Shown here piece after piece: positions 37,371 through 46,266 of a stretch of DNA of 61,537 nt; within the stretch, counting starts at the first letter, position 1; each line of letters starts with the position of its first letter. The stretch lies in contig CAKMYZ010000018.1 of assembly GCA_929200255.1 (NCBI GenBank), positions 1 through 61,537 on the forward strand, read 5' to 3'. Under the pieces are notes generated by a model. That model ran no database searches. It was not told where the DNA came from and saw only the letters and a list, made by a program, of their open reading frames with translations. A program made the translations under genes and the position numbers. This DNA comes from an uncultured Alphaproteobacteria bacterium. Its GTDB lineage: Bacteria > Pseudomonadota > Alphaproteobacteria > Rhodobacterales > Rhodobacteraceae.

Positions 37371-37580
37371 ATGGCTTCAGGCACTGTCAAATGGTTCAAC
37401 ACCACCAAAGGGTATGGCTTTATCGCACCAGATGGTGGTTCAAAGGACGTTTTCGTCCATATTTCAGCAGTCGAGCGTTCCGGCCTCACTGGCCTGAAGG
37501 ACGACCAGAAGGTCAATTTCGACATCGAAGCTGGCCGTGACGGACGCGAAAGCGCGATCAATCTGACACTGGCCGACTAA
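37371..37580 (+). CDS. Cold-shock protein (CspA family), copy 2
   Basis: A 69-residue cold-shock protein with KGYGFIA and VFVHIS motifs. It differs from copy 1 at few positions, mostly in the tail. GGAAGA lies upstream of the ATG at 37371; an in-frame upstream start would add an unlikely 19-residue extension. It has its own promoter and is followed by a terminator at 37627. Confidence 0.93.
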   Translation: MASGTVKWFNTTKGYGFIAPDGGSKDVFVHISAVERSGLTGLKDDQKVNFDIEAGRDGRESAINLTLAD

Positions 37581-37626
37581 GGCGAACCATCTGACCGACG
37601 CGATGCATTCGTTTGATTATTCTTGA

Positions 37627-37656
37627 TTGGGCGCCCTTCGTGGGCGCCCAAATTTG
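37627..37656 (+). terminator. Rho-independent terminator after csp copy 2
   Basis: A 10-bp perfect stem (TTGGGCGCCC / GGGCGCCCAA) with loop TTCGT is followed by ATTTG. It lies between the convergent csp and dodecin genes and could serve both strands, though the T-run is short. Confidence 0.7.
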
Positions 37657-37860
37657 TTAGTCCTTCAGCACGAACGTGACCTTCAGAACAACCCGGTATT
37701 CGTCAATTTCACCGTCTTTGACCGTGACCTTCTGATCTGCCACCCAGGCACCGCTGATCCCCTTGAGTGTTTTTGAGGCCCGCTTGATCCCGTTTTCGAC
37801 GGCATCATCAAAGGACTTGGACGAGGATGAGATGATTTCTGTGACTTTTGCGACTGACAT
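37657..37860 (-). CDS. Dodecin family flavin-binding protein
   Basis: A 67-residue protein of the dodecin family, which forms hollow dodecamers storing riboflavin or FMN. The start MSVAKVTEIISSSSKSFDDA and the GAWVADQKVTVKDG segment are typical. The ATG at 37860 follows GGGAG; an upstream in-frame ATG five codons earlier lies on the ribosome binding site and is unlikely. It converges on the csp gene. Confidence 0.9.
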   Translation of the reverse strand: MSVAKVTEIISSSSKSFDDAVENGIKRASKTLKGISGAWVADQKVTVKDGEIDEYRVVLKVTFVLKD

Positions 37861-37904
37861 GTCGGCTCCCTTCATTGTTATTGGCTACGCAACCGAGCGT
37901 AGTA

Positions 37905-38486
37905 CTAGGCCGCCGTCCAGTCTACGTTATCTGCTTTCTCGACGTGCAGCGCCCCATCAGGAAAGGGTTTCATTAGCCCTTTTGCCGTCTCTTCACCTTC
38001 ACTAAGCCATTGATCCACATCTTTTTGGGCAAGGATTACCCCCATACGGTGATGGATATCGCGAACATCCGCCGAAGGGGGACATGTCACCGTCGCAACC
38101 TGATGTACCTGAACGCCGCTGGGCCCGTTCCAAATGTCATAGATGGCCGCGAAGTACAGCAACCCGCCGTCCTTTCGGGTGATCCGCCAGGGCTGTTTGC
38201 GCCGCTTTTCACCGGTCCATTCGTACCAACCGCTTGCAGGCACAACCGCGCGTTTCACGTCCACAAAGGCGGATTTGTCAAATATCGTCTCGGAACGCGC
38301 GTTCACAATGGTATCCATCACAGGCCGCCCGCGTGCATTGACACGCCCCACCGGGATCAGCCCCCATCGCATGTGTCGTGCACCTTCGATGGTGAGCGTG
38401 ATCACCTCTTGCCCCGGTGCGATATTCCACCTTGGGGGGTCAGCCATCCCAGCCACACCTTCGGTCAAGAAGAACCGCCCCGGCAT
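37905..38486 (-). CDS. SRAP/YedK-HMCES family protein with Pro in place of catalytic Cys2
   Basis: SRAP proteins crosslink to abasic sites in single-stranded DNA through the amine and thiol of Cys2, exposed after Met removal. This 193-residue protein keeps Asn62 (NARSET), Glu89 (SGWYEW) and His145 (HHRMGV), but starts MPGRF rather than MCGRF: codon 2 is CCG. The thiazolidine crosslink is therefore not possible with this start, and I see no alternative start giving Met-Cys. It starts two bases after the esterase gene, so the pair is co-transcribed. It may be a divergent subfamily with another role. Confidence 0.85.
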   Translation of the reverse strand: MPGRFFLTEGVAGMADPPRWNIAPGQEVITLTIEGARHMRWGLIPVGRVNARGRPVMDTIVNARSETIFDKSAFVDVKRAVVPASGWYEWTGEKRRKQPWRITRKDGGLLYFAAIYDIWNGPSGVQVHQVATVTCPPSADVRDIHHRMGVILAQKDVDQWLSEGEETAKGLMKPFPDGALHVEKADNVDWTAA

Positions 38487-38488
38487 CG

Positions 38489-39172
38489 CTAGTCGGCCGC
38501 CTGCACAAGATTCAGAACCGTTGGACCGATGGCCGCAACGATGACGGCCACGCCTTCCTTGTTGGGGTGGATGCCGTCGGCTTGCAGGAACTCGGTCATG
38601 CCTTCCTGCATCCCTGCCGCCGCCCGCAAACCCAATGCAAAGTCAGCGTAAAGTGAGATACCGTATTTCGAGGCCAGATCGGGATACATCCCTTCAAACT
38701 CTCTTTTGTAGTCAAGCCCGTAGTTGCCCCCCACTGAAAGCCCGACCAAGAGCATCTCAACCTCTGCCGCTTTACCTGCGGCCAGAATACCATCAAGGTT
38801 GGCGCGGCTGACTGCGGGGTCCAGCCCACGCAGATAATCGTTTCCGCCCAAGGTCACGATCATCGCGTCAACGTCCGGGGTCAGCGTCCAGTTCACGCGG
38901 CTCAGCCCGCCTGCTGTGGTATCACCAGACACCCCCGCATTGACCACTTCAACGTCGGCACCCTGCGCTTGCAACCACGCCTCAAGCCGGGGAACGAACC
39001 CATCGCCTTGCGCCAGCCCGTACCCGGCTGTCAGACTGTCGCCCAATGCGGCCACTGTCACTGTTTCTGCCTGAGCAGCCCCCGCTGTGATCAAAACCGC
39101 TGCAACCAGCTTGCTGCTGTGCAAAATGGCCCCATATGAAGTTGAACGCCCAAAACCAAAGGCCGCCCGCAT
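38489..39172 (-). CDS. tesA: GDSL-type esterase/lysophospholipase (TesA-like), exported
   Basis: A periplasmic SGNH hydrolase: GDSLTAGYGL (Ser nucleophile), GGND, and DGIHPN (Asp/His pair). The C-terminal domain is complete. With the ATG at 39172 it is 227 residues with a long N-region before the signal peptide ending AAQA; a TTG at 39124 would give 211 residues and a tidier signal peptide. It is divergent from an ABC ATPase/FtsX pair, the same arrangement as tesA-ybbA-ybbP in E. coli. The start codon overlaps the ATPase start on the other strand. Confidence 0.85.
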   Translation of the reverse strand: MRAAFGFGRSTSYGAILHSSKLVAAVLITAGAAQAETVTVAALGDSLTAGYGLAQGDGFVPRLEAWLQAQGADVEVVNAGVSGDTTAGGLSRVNWTLTPDVDAMIVTLGGNDYLRGLDPAVSRANLDGILAAGKAAEVEMLLVGLSVGGNYGLDYKREFEGMYPDLASKYGISLYADFALGLRAAAGMQEGMTEFLQADGIHPNKEGVAVIVAAIGPTVLNLVQAAD

Positions 39173-39863
39173 GACCGAACCCGTTCTTTCCATCGCAAAC
39201 GCCAACCTATCACTGGACGGCAACGCCGGGCGTGTCGATATTCTGCACGACATCACGCTTGATGTGTCGGCGGGTGAAACCTTGGGCCTTGTGGGGCCAA
39301 GTGGGTCTGGCAAATCGTCACTCCTCATGATCATGGGTGGGCTGGAACAAGCCACCAGCGGCATAGTCCAGGCGTTGGGTCAGGACCTGACGACGATGAA
39401 CGAGGACCAGCTTGCCCTGTTTCGTAGGGATAATATGGGGGTGGTGTTCCAATCTTTCCACCTGATCCCAACGATGACCGCATTAGAGAACGTCGCCACC
39501 CCGCTGGAACTGGCGGGCGCCTCTGATGCATTTGATCGGGCCGAAGCTGAATTGCAGGCAATGGGGTTGGCCGAACGCATCGATCACTACCCCAGTCAGA
39601 TGTCAGGGGGAGAGCAACAGCGCGTGGCCCTGGCCCGCGCCTCTGCCCCGCGTCCGCGCATTCTGTTGGCCGATGAACCCACCGGCAATCTGGACGAAAC
39701 CAATGGGCAGGCAATCATTGATCTGTTGTTCGAGCTGCGCGATCGGCACGGGGCAACTTTGGTCATGGTCACCCATTCGGGCGAATTGGCGAACCGTTGC
39801 GACCGTGTCGTCCGGCTGCGCGATGGTCGTATTGATGCCCCAATGACAAAGGCCGCCGAATGA
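39171..39863 (+). CDS. YbbA-like ABC transporter ATPase
   Basis: A 230-residue LolD/MacB-type ATPase: Walker A GPSGSGKSS near residues 43-50, signature MSGGEQQRVALARA, Walker B ILLADEPTGNLD. It pairs with the following FtsX-type permease, with which it overlaps by four bases (ATGA). AAAGG precedes the ATG at nine bases. By synteny with tesA it corresponds to YbbA, whose transport substrate is not established. Confidence 0.88.
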   Translation: MTEPVLSIANANLSLDGNAGRVDILHDITLDVSAGETLGLVGPSGSGKSSLLMIMGGLEQATSGIVQALGQDLTTMNEDQLALFRRDNMGVVFQSFHLIPTMTALENVATPLELAGASDAFDRAEAELQAMGLAERIDHYPSQMSGGEQQRVALARASAPRPRILLADEPTGNLDETNGQAIIDLLFELRDRHGATLVMVTHSGELANRCDRVVRLRDGRIDAPMTKAAE

Positions 39864-42376
39864 GCCTACGCATAGCATCCCGCGTTGCAATGCGCGAATT
39901 GCGCGGTGGGCTGCGCGGGTTTCGTATATTTTTGGCCTGTCTGGCACTTGGTGTCGCGGCAATCGCTGCGGTGGGCACTGTGCGTGCGGGAATCGAGGCT
40001 GGGCTTGCCCGCGATGGCGCCGCCCTTCTGGGCGGTGACGCGGAAGTGGAGTTTACCTATCGTTTCGCCCGCGAAGCTGAGTTGGGTTGGCTGAACACGG
40101 TGGCTGATGTTGTGTCAGAAACGGTCGATTTCCGCTCGATGGCCGTTGTGGACCGGGGTGGCGCGACAGAAAGGGGCCTGACCCAAGTGCGGGCCGTTGA
40201 TGACTTCTATCCACTGATCGGGGAGGTGCAGCTTGATCCACCCCTCCCCCTTCCCACCGCACTTGCCGATTATGGCGGCGTGATGGAACGCGTCCTGGCG
40301 GATCGGTTGGGATTGTCGCCGGGCGACAGGTTCCGTTTGGGCGAACAGGCGTTTACACTGCGGGCGGTTCTGGATCGTTACCCCGACAATGCCGCCGGCG
40401 GCTTTGGCCTTGGTCCGCGCACGATTGTGCTGACGGATGACCTTGCCAATTCCGGCCTGCTGATCGAAGGCACATTGTTTTCGACGCAATATCGGCTGGA
40501 CCTGCCGCCCGGCGCTGATCTGCAAATGCTTGAAGATAAGACCGAAGCGCAATTTCGTGACAGCGGATTGCGCTGGCGCGACAGCAGGCGCGGTGCCGGT
40601 GGGGTCGCACGTTTTGTGGATCGGATTGGTGCGTTTCTGATCCTAGTCGGCCTCTCTGGCCTTGCGGTGGGTGGCGTTGGCGTCTCAGCGGCGGTGCGCT
40701 CTTATCTCGCGGACAAGACCGAGGTAATCGCCACTTTGAAAACGCTGGGGGCGACACGCGCCACGATTTTCCAGACCTACTTCATCCAGGTGGGTGTTCT
40801 GGCCCTGACCGGGGTTGCCATCGGTCTGGTCCTTGGTGCCGGCCTGCCGGTGCTATTTGCGCCAATGATAGAGGCGAGCTTGCCAATCCCGGCGGCCTTT
40901 GCCATCTACCCTGCCCCGCTTTTTGAGGCTGCGGTTTATGGGCTGCTGGCCGCGCTTATTTTCACGCTGTGGCCACTTGCCAAGACCGAGGACATCCGCG
41001 CGGCGACCCTCTTTCGCGACGCCTTTGCAACTTCTACTGGCCTGCCTGCCAAGCGATATCTTTTTGCAATTTCCATGCTCATCGCGACACTTATCGGTGC
41101 AGCAGTGTGGTTTTCCGGCACTGTCTTTCTGACACTCTGGACGGCGGGCGGGATCGCGGCAGCCCTTGCCATCCTTGTGCTCGCCGCCATCGCCATACGC
41201 TGGATCGCACGCCGGTTTCGCAAACCAGCGCGCGGGCGCCCTGCGCTGCGTCTGGCGTTTGGATCCATCGGCGCGCGCGGAGGAGAGGCGACCTCCGTTG
41301 TCCTGTCTCTGGGGCTTGGCCTGACGGTTTTGGCCGCAGTTGGCCAGATTGACGGCAACCTGCGCAACGCATTTTCCAGCGATTTGCCCGCCGTCGCGCC
41401 CAGCTATTTCTTTGTGGATATCCAACCTGATCAAATCGATGGTTTCCGTGCACGGCTGGCCGCTGATGACGCAGTCAGCAAGGTTGATACCGCGCCAATG
41501 CTGCGGGGCATCATCACCCAGATCAACGGCCAACCTGCCGATGAAGCCACCGACGGTCATTGGGTCACGCAAGGTGATCGTGGGATCACCTATGCGAATG
41601 CATTGCCACAGGGCACCGAAGTGACTGCAGGCGACTGGTGGCCTGAAGGCTATGACGGGCCGCCACAGATCAGCTTCTCAGCCGAAGAAGCGGCCGAGAT
41701 GGGCCTGCAATTGGGCGATGCGATGACGGTCAATGTACTGGGCCGGGATATCACTGCTGAGGTCACCAGTTTCCGCAATGTCAGTTGGGAAGACGCAGGC
41801 ATCGGCTTTGTTCTGGCCATGAACCAAAATGCCTTGGCGGGCGCACCACACAGCTGGATTTCGACGGTCTATGCGGAAGAAGAGGCCGAGGCCGCGATCC
41901 TGCGCGATCTTGCCACGACCTATCCGAACATCACTGCGATCCGCATTCGCGACGCAATTGATCAAATCATTGAACTCGTCGGCGGGATTTCAGCCGCAAC
42001 GCGCTATGGTGCGATGATCACGCTGATCACCGGCTTTCTCGTGTTGATTGGTGCCGCCGCCGCAGGTGAACGTGCCCGCACGTTTGAAGCAGCAGTGCTC
42101 AAAACCCTTGGCGCATCGCGCCGCCGGATCATCACAAGCTTTGCGCTGCGCGCCACAATCCTTGGCTTGGGTGCCGGACTTGTGGCCTTGGGCGCTGGCA
42201 TCCTTGGCGGTTGGGCTGTGTCAGTGTTTATCATGGAGACCGGTTACATCGTGATCTGGTCCAACGCCTTGCTGATTATCGGCGGCGGCGTTCTGGCTTC
42301 CTTGCTGGCTGGTCTGGCGTTCGCGTGGCGGCCACTCTCGGCACGACCCGCACAAGTATTGCGAACCAAAGAATGA
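39860..42376 (+). CDS. YbbP-like FtsX-type ABC permease
   Basis: An 838-residue integral membrane protein with FtsX/MacB-type domains: an N-terminal membrane helix, a large periplasmic domain, then clusters of helices at about residues 255-440 and 700-835. The long architecture with duplicated FtsX units matches YbbP-type permeases. It is translationally coupled to the ATPase and to the following gene (ATGA at both ends). Probably a mechanotransducing or lipoprotein/lipid-related transporter; substrate unknown. Confidence 0.87.
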   Translation: MSLRIASRVAMRELRGGLRGFRIFLACLALGVAAIAAVGTVRAGIEAGLARDGAALLGGDAEVEFTYRFAREAELGWLNTVADVVSETVDFRSMAVVDRGGATERGLTQVRAVDDFYPLIGEVQLDPPLPLPTALADYGGVMERVLADRLGLSPGDRFRLGEQAFTLRAVLDRYPDNAAGGFGLGPRTIVLTDDLANSGLLIEGTLFSTQYRLDLPPGADLQMLEDKTEAQFRDSGLRWRDSRRGAGGVARFVDRIGAFLILVGLSGLAVGGVGVSAAVRSYLADKTEVIATLKTLGATRATIFQTYFIQVGVLALTGVAIGLVLGAGLPVLFAPMIEASLPIPAAFAIYPAPLFEAAVYGLLAALIFTLWPLAKTEDIRAATLFRDAFATSTGLPAKRYLFAISMLIATLIGAAVWFSGTVFLTLWTAGGIAAALAILVLAAIAIRWIARRFRKPARGRPALRLAFGSIGARGGEATSVVLSLGLGLTVLAAVGQIDGNLRNAFSSDLPAVAPSYFFVDIQPDQIDGFRARLAADDAVSKVDTAPMLRGIITQINGQPADEATDGHWVTQGDRGITYANALPQGTEVTAGDWWPEGYDGPPQISFSAEEAAEMGLQLGDAMTVNVLGRDITAEVTSFRNVSWEDAGIGFVLAMNQNALAGAPHSWISTVYAEEEAEAAILRDLATTYPNITAIRIRDAIDQIIELVGGISAATRYGAMITLITGFLVLIGAAAAGERARTFEAAVLKTLGASRRRIITSFALRATILGLGAGLVALGAGILGGWAVSVFIMETGYIVIWSNALLIIGGGVLASLLAGLAFAWRPLSARPAQVLRTKE

Positions 42377-42915
42377 GCGATCCCGGTTTCTTCGGCTATG
42401 GCAGCCTCGTCAACTTAGGGACGCATGACTACGCCAGTCCGCGACAAGCATCATTGCGCGGATGGCGCCGTGTCTGGCAGGGCACCAACCTGCGCGAGGC
42501 GGCCTATCTTTCTGTGGTTCCAGATCGGACAGTGACCATCCAAGGCGTCGTGGCACAAGTCCCGGATGCAAACTGGGCAGCGCTTGATCAACGCGAGGCC
42601 GCGTACCAGCGCCATGATGTCAGCACCGCCGTGGGGCAGCCCCAAACAGCGGTCTATCAGGTGAAACCCGCACATCTGGCCCCGCACGGGCGGCATCCGA
42701 TCCTGCTCAGCTATCTTGACGTTGTCGCACAGGGCTATCTGCGTGTGTTTGGTGAAGCAGGTGTTGGTCATTTCTTTGAAACCACGACAGGCTGGGGCAG
42801 GCCAATTCAGAATGACCGGGACAATCCAACCTACCCGCGCCATCAGAGGCTAACTTCTGAAGAACGCGCATTGGTCGATGATCACCTAGCGGCGGTGATG
42901 AAAAAGACTGAATAG
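42373..42915 (+). CDS. Gamma-glutamylcyclotransferase-fold protein
   Basis: A 180-residue protein with the FFGYGSLVN motif of the GGCT/ChaC/AIG2 fold. ChaC proteins degrade glutathione; this one is shorter, so the substrate is not clear. A likely catalytic glutamate is in the LDQREAAYQR region, which resembles the LDxREGxY motif. The start overlaps the permease stop (ATGA). It overlaps the convergent MATE gene by 30 bases at the 3' end. Confidence 0.75.
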   Translation: MSDPGFFGYGSLVNLGTHDYASPRQASLRGWRRVWQGTNLREAAYLSVVPDRTVTIQGVVAQVPDANWAALDQREAAYQRHDVSTAVGQPQTAVYQVKPAHLAPHGRHPILLSYLDVVAQGYLRVFGEAGVGHFFETTTGWGRPIQNDRDNPTYPRHQRLTSEERALVDDHLAAVMKKTE

Positions 42916-44283
42916 ACGGGCCTGACGCGCAAAGGGTTCTGCCGCATCTGGTTTGGCAGCATCCTTGTTCATGACGCGCAGGGCCAAAACAACCGCGATA
43001 AGGGCGAAAAGCGCACCACCGATGTATTGCCCAATAAGGATACCCGGTGCACCGAACCATGCAGCCCCCACCAGCACAAATGGCATAGTCCCAAGCGTAT
43101 GCCTCCCCCAGTTCACAAGGGTTGAATAAAACGGGTGCCCGAGATTGTTGAAGGCAGCATTGGCCACAAAAATCACGCCGTTGAAGAAAAACATCAACGA
43201 TAGCGGCCCCGCAAAAAGGAAAACTAGCGTCAGCGCGAGCCCGTCTTCCAGCTGGAACAGCCATTGGATGCCGGGACGCGCGAGAAAGAACAAACCCGAT
43301 ACGACGACAACGACCAGCGCAGTAAAGAGCAACCCTTCACGGAACGCACCACGCACACGCCCATGCAGGCCCGCACCAGCATTTTGTCCGATAATCGGAC
43401 CAATTGCACCAGACAACGCAAAGATGATGCCAAAACCCACGGGCGTCATGCGTGCGACAATGGCCATTCCGGCAACCGCCTCTTCGCCGTACGCTGCCAT
43501 GGACCGCGTCACATAGGCCTGCCCGATGGGCGTGGCAAGTTGGGTCAGGATTGCCGGGATCGCAATCGCGAGGATCGGGCGCATATCGATGGTCAGGCTG
43601 TTGAGCGTCGGTTTGTCAAAGCCACCGTAGTGGCGGATCAATGGAACAAGTGCCGTGCCGGCAATCGCGATACGAGCGCAAACGCTGGCCATGGCGGCAC
43701 CGGTGAGTTCCAGATCCAACCCAAAGATCAGGATGGGGTCAAGCACCGCATTCACAACACCGCCCCAGATAGTCGCCATCATGGCACGGCGTGCGTCGCC
43801 ATGGGCGCGCAGGATCGCCCCGCCGATCATGCCAATCATCAGGAACGGCAAGGAGGGAACAATGATCTGCAAATAGTGCACAGCCAGATCAAGCGTCGCA
43901 CCTGTCGCACCCATTAAGCTGGCGAGGAATTCCAGATTGACCCAGACGGTTGCAGCAAAGATTGCCCCAAACACCACACCGTAGATCAGCGAGTTTGTTG
44001 CCCGCCTGCGCGCATCCTCAACCTCACCCGCACCCAAGGCGCGCGCGACTAAAGCGCCAGCCGCAATGGCCATGCCAATCCCGAAGGATGTTGTGAAAAA
44101 CAAGATCGCACCAGCATAGCCAACTGCCGCAGCCAGTTCTGCTTTGCCCAGCATCGCGATGAAGATCATGTCGATAAAATCGACAAGAAAGATGGCCATC
44201 AAACCGATCGATGCGGTCAATGACATAACCGAGATATGCCGGAAGAGGCTGCCTTGCGTGAACTTGGCCTCTGGTGCTGTCAT
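42886..44283 (-). CDS. MATE family efflux transporter
   Basis: A 465-residue exporter with twelve predicted helices in two homologous halves (NorM/DinF type), which extrudes cationic compounds in exchange for Na+ or H+. The start MTAPEAKFTQGSLFRHISVMS is typical and the C-terminal tail ends in a basic cluster. Its start overlaps the gltX stop by one base (TGATG), so it is expressed from the gltX message. The 3' end runs 30 bases into the cyclotransferase gene on the other strand. Confidence 0.9.
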   Translation of the reverse strand: MTAPEAKFTQGSLFRHISVMSLTASIGLMAIFLVDFIDMIFIAMLGKAELAAAVGYAGAILFFTTSFGIGMAIAAGALVARALGAGEVEDARRRATNSLIYGVVFGAIFAATVWVNLEFLASLMGATGATLDLAVHYLQIIVPSLPFLMIGMIGGAILRAHGDARRAMMATIWGGVVNAVLDPILIFGLDLELTGAAMASVCARIAIAGTALVPLIRHYGGFDKPTLNSLTIDMRPILAIAIPAILTQLATPIGQAYVTRSMAAYGEEAVAGMAIVARMTPVGFGIIFALSGAIGPIIGQNAGAGLHGRVRGAFREGLLFTALVVVVVSGLFFLARPGIQWLFQLEDGLALTLVFLFAGPLSLMFFFNGVIFVANAAFNNLGHPFYSTLVNWGRHTLGTMPFVLVGAAWFGAPGILIGQYIGGALFALIAVVLALRVMNKDAAKPDAAEPFARQARLFSLFHHRR

Positions 44284-45608
44284 CAGGCGGTGAATGTCGG
44301 TTTGGTTTGCAGCAGTGGCATGACCTCGGCCATTTCGGGACCGCGTTGGCGGCCCGTGACCGCTTTGCGCAGCGGCATGAACAAGCCCTTGCCCTTGCGG
44401 CCTGTCGCCTCTTTCACCGCCGCCGTCCAGTTGGACCAGGTGTCGGTGTCATATGGCAATGGTGGCAACAGTGCGAAGGCTTCGGCCACAAATGCGCGAT
44501 CTTCGTCTTCGACCAATGGCGCCGCCCCGTCGCGGAACATCGCCCACCAGTCGGCGACCTGATCCAGCGCATCAATATTGTCGCGCACCACATTCCAAAA
44601 AGGTGCGGCCAGATCATCGGGCACGCCAGCCGATGTTAAAACATCGGCCACGTCACCGGCGCTGAGTGTTGCCAAATGACGGGCGGTCAGCGGCGCCAGG
44701 TCAGCGGCATCAAATTTGGTCGGCGCAGAGCCGAATTTGGAGAGGTCGAAGTTTGCAACCACGTCATCGATGGTGCTGCGCAACTCGACCGGGTCGGAGG
44801 ACCCCAGCCGCGCCATCAGGGACAGGATCGCCTGCGGCGCAATACCTTGCTTGCGCAGGTCGCGCAGTGCCAGCGTGCCGAGGCGTTTGGACAGCGCCTC
44901 GCCTTGCGGGCCAGTCAGAAGGGAGTGGTGGGCAAAACGTGGGACAGCCCCGCCCAGCGCTTCGATCATTTGGATTTGGGTGGCGGTGTTTGTCACATGG
45001 TCAGACCCGCGCACGACATCCGTGATCCCCATTTCGGTATCATCAACGACCGAGGCGAGCGTATAAAGGATTTGCCCATCGTTCTTGAACAGCACCGGAT
45101 CACTGACAGAGGCGGCATCAATGGAAATGTCACCGATGGTACCATCTGTCCATTCGATCCGCCTGTGATCCAGCTTGAAGCGCCAATGCGAGCCGCGTTC
45201 GGCGCGCAGCGCGCTTTTCTCATCCTCAGGCAATTCCAGTGCAGCCCGGTCATAGACCGGCGGCCTGCCCATATTCAGCTGCTTCTTACGCTTGAGGTCC
45301 AATTCGACCGGCGTTTCAAAACATTCGTAGAGCCGTCCCATATCGATCAGCTTTTGTTTGGCTGACAGGTAGTTTTCCATTCTTGCCGACTGGTGCTCAA
45401 CCCGGTCCCAGGTGAAGCCAAGCCAGTTCAGGTCTTCTTTGACGCCCGCGATGTATTCGTCCTTGGAGCGTTCCGCATCGGTGTCATCGATCCGCAGGAT
45501 AAAGGTGCCACCCTGCTGCCGCGCGATGGCATAATTAAAGAGCGCTGCGCGCAGGTTGCCAATATGCAGCCAGCCGGTGGGCGATGGGGCGAATCTGGTG
45601 GTGGTCAT
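44283..45608 (-). CDS. gltX: Glutamyl-tRNA synthetase (second-type, GluRS2-like)
   Basis: A 441-residue class I synthetase: HIGH-type HIGN at residues 16-19 (GWLHIGNLR) and KMSKS-type LSKR in EALSKRLG. The first lysine of KMSKS is replaced by Ala, as I recall is common in the alphaproteobacterial second GluRS, which may charge a subset of tRNAs or tRNA-Gln for later amidation. The C-terminal anticodon-binding domain is present. It heads a message shared with the MATE gene. Confidence 0.92.
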   Translation of the reverse strand: MTTTRFAPSPTGWLHIGNLRAALFNYAIARQQGGTFILRIDDTDAERSKDEYIAGVKEDLNWLGFTWDRVEHQSARMENYLSAKQKLIDMGRLYECFETPVELDLKRKKQLNMGRPPVYDRAALELPEDEKSALRAERGSHWRFKLDHRRIEWTDGTIGDISIDAASVSDPVLFKNDGQILYTLASVVDDTEMGITDVVRGSDHVTNTATQIQMIEALGGAVPRFAHHSLLTGPQGEALSKRLGTLALRDLRKQGIAPQAILSLMARLGSSDPVELRSTIDDVVANFDLSKFGSAPTKFDAADLAPLTARHLATLSAGDVADVLTSAGVPDDLAAPFWNVVRDNIDALDQVADWWAMFRDGAAPLVEDEDRAFVAEAFALLPPLPYDTDTWSNWTAAVKEATGRKGKGLFMPLRKAVTGRQRGPEMAEVMPLLQTKPTFTA

Positions 45609-45730
45609 GGGCGCGTCTCCTGCTTGGGGTGGCTTTGACCATGAGACGCGGGCGATGTCCAGTTTTGCATATGCCGGACCGGGGCGCCGCCCCGGACCCC
45701 GAAGTTTGATGGGACGAAGAAAGAGTGGGA

Positions 45731-46160
45731 TCAGCTTGGCGTTACAGGCCAGCGCGTTGCCAGATCGTCGATGCCCGCCTTCACCAACTCCTCAACAACG
45801 TTCAGGTCTACGTCCGCAAGTTTGTTGATGTAGAGGCAGGATTTGCCCAGCTTGTGTTTACCCAAGCGGTCCATGATGTTTCCGAAATCCTTGTATCCAG
45901 GCATGATATAAAGCACCAGGTTCGCCTTACGCGGGGGTGAAGCCTGTCGCCAGAAAATCACCTGTACGTCCGCTGTCGTAGGTATAGTGGTACTGCCCGT
46001 AACCAATCAGCGTCGGCCCCCACATTTTCGGCGTCCAACCAGTGACCCGCCGGAACATCGCGTCAAGCACGCCTGCGTCTGCGCGTCGGGTGGAATGTTC
46101 AACGGCAGCAATGAACTCGGCCACGCTTTGTGTTGTTGATTGTGTCTTATTTTCGGCCAT
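45731..46160 (-). pseudogene. DUF1801-family gene with a +1 frameshift
   Basis: Two overlapping frames together make one DUF1801 protein. The N-terminal part (MAENKTQSTTQSVAEFI to SGRTGDFLATGF) runs into a stop at 45927; the frame resumes with SPPRKANLVLYIMPGYKDFG and continues to WPVTPS. The break coincides with a run of five G (C on the coding strand) at 45933-45937; removing one base restores TPRKANLV. This is either a real single-base insertion, a phase-variable tract, or a sequencing error. The rest of the protein is well preserved. Confidence 0.75.
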
Positions 46161-46266
46161 ACGTCAGAATAGCATGGGTTGGCACGCACGCAAAGGGTCG
46201 CCATCCAACACCTGCCAAATCCCGTTCTATGCGCCAAGCCAATAAGCTTGCGCACCCATCGGGGGC

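Noticed and set aside
44283..45608. Altered KMSKS (LSKR preceded by Ala) as a defective glutamyl-tRNA synthetase.
   Set aside because: I recall this variant as common in the second GluRS of alphaproteobacteria, and the rest of the enzyme is intact.
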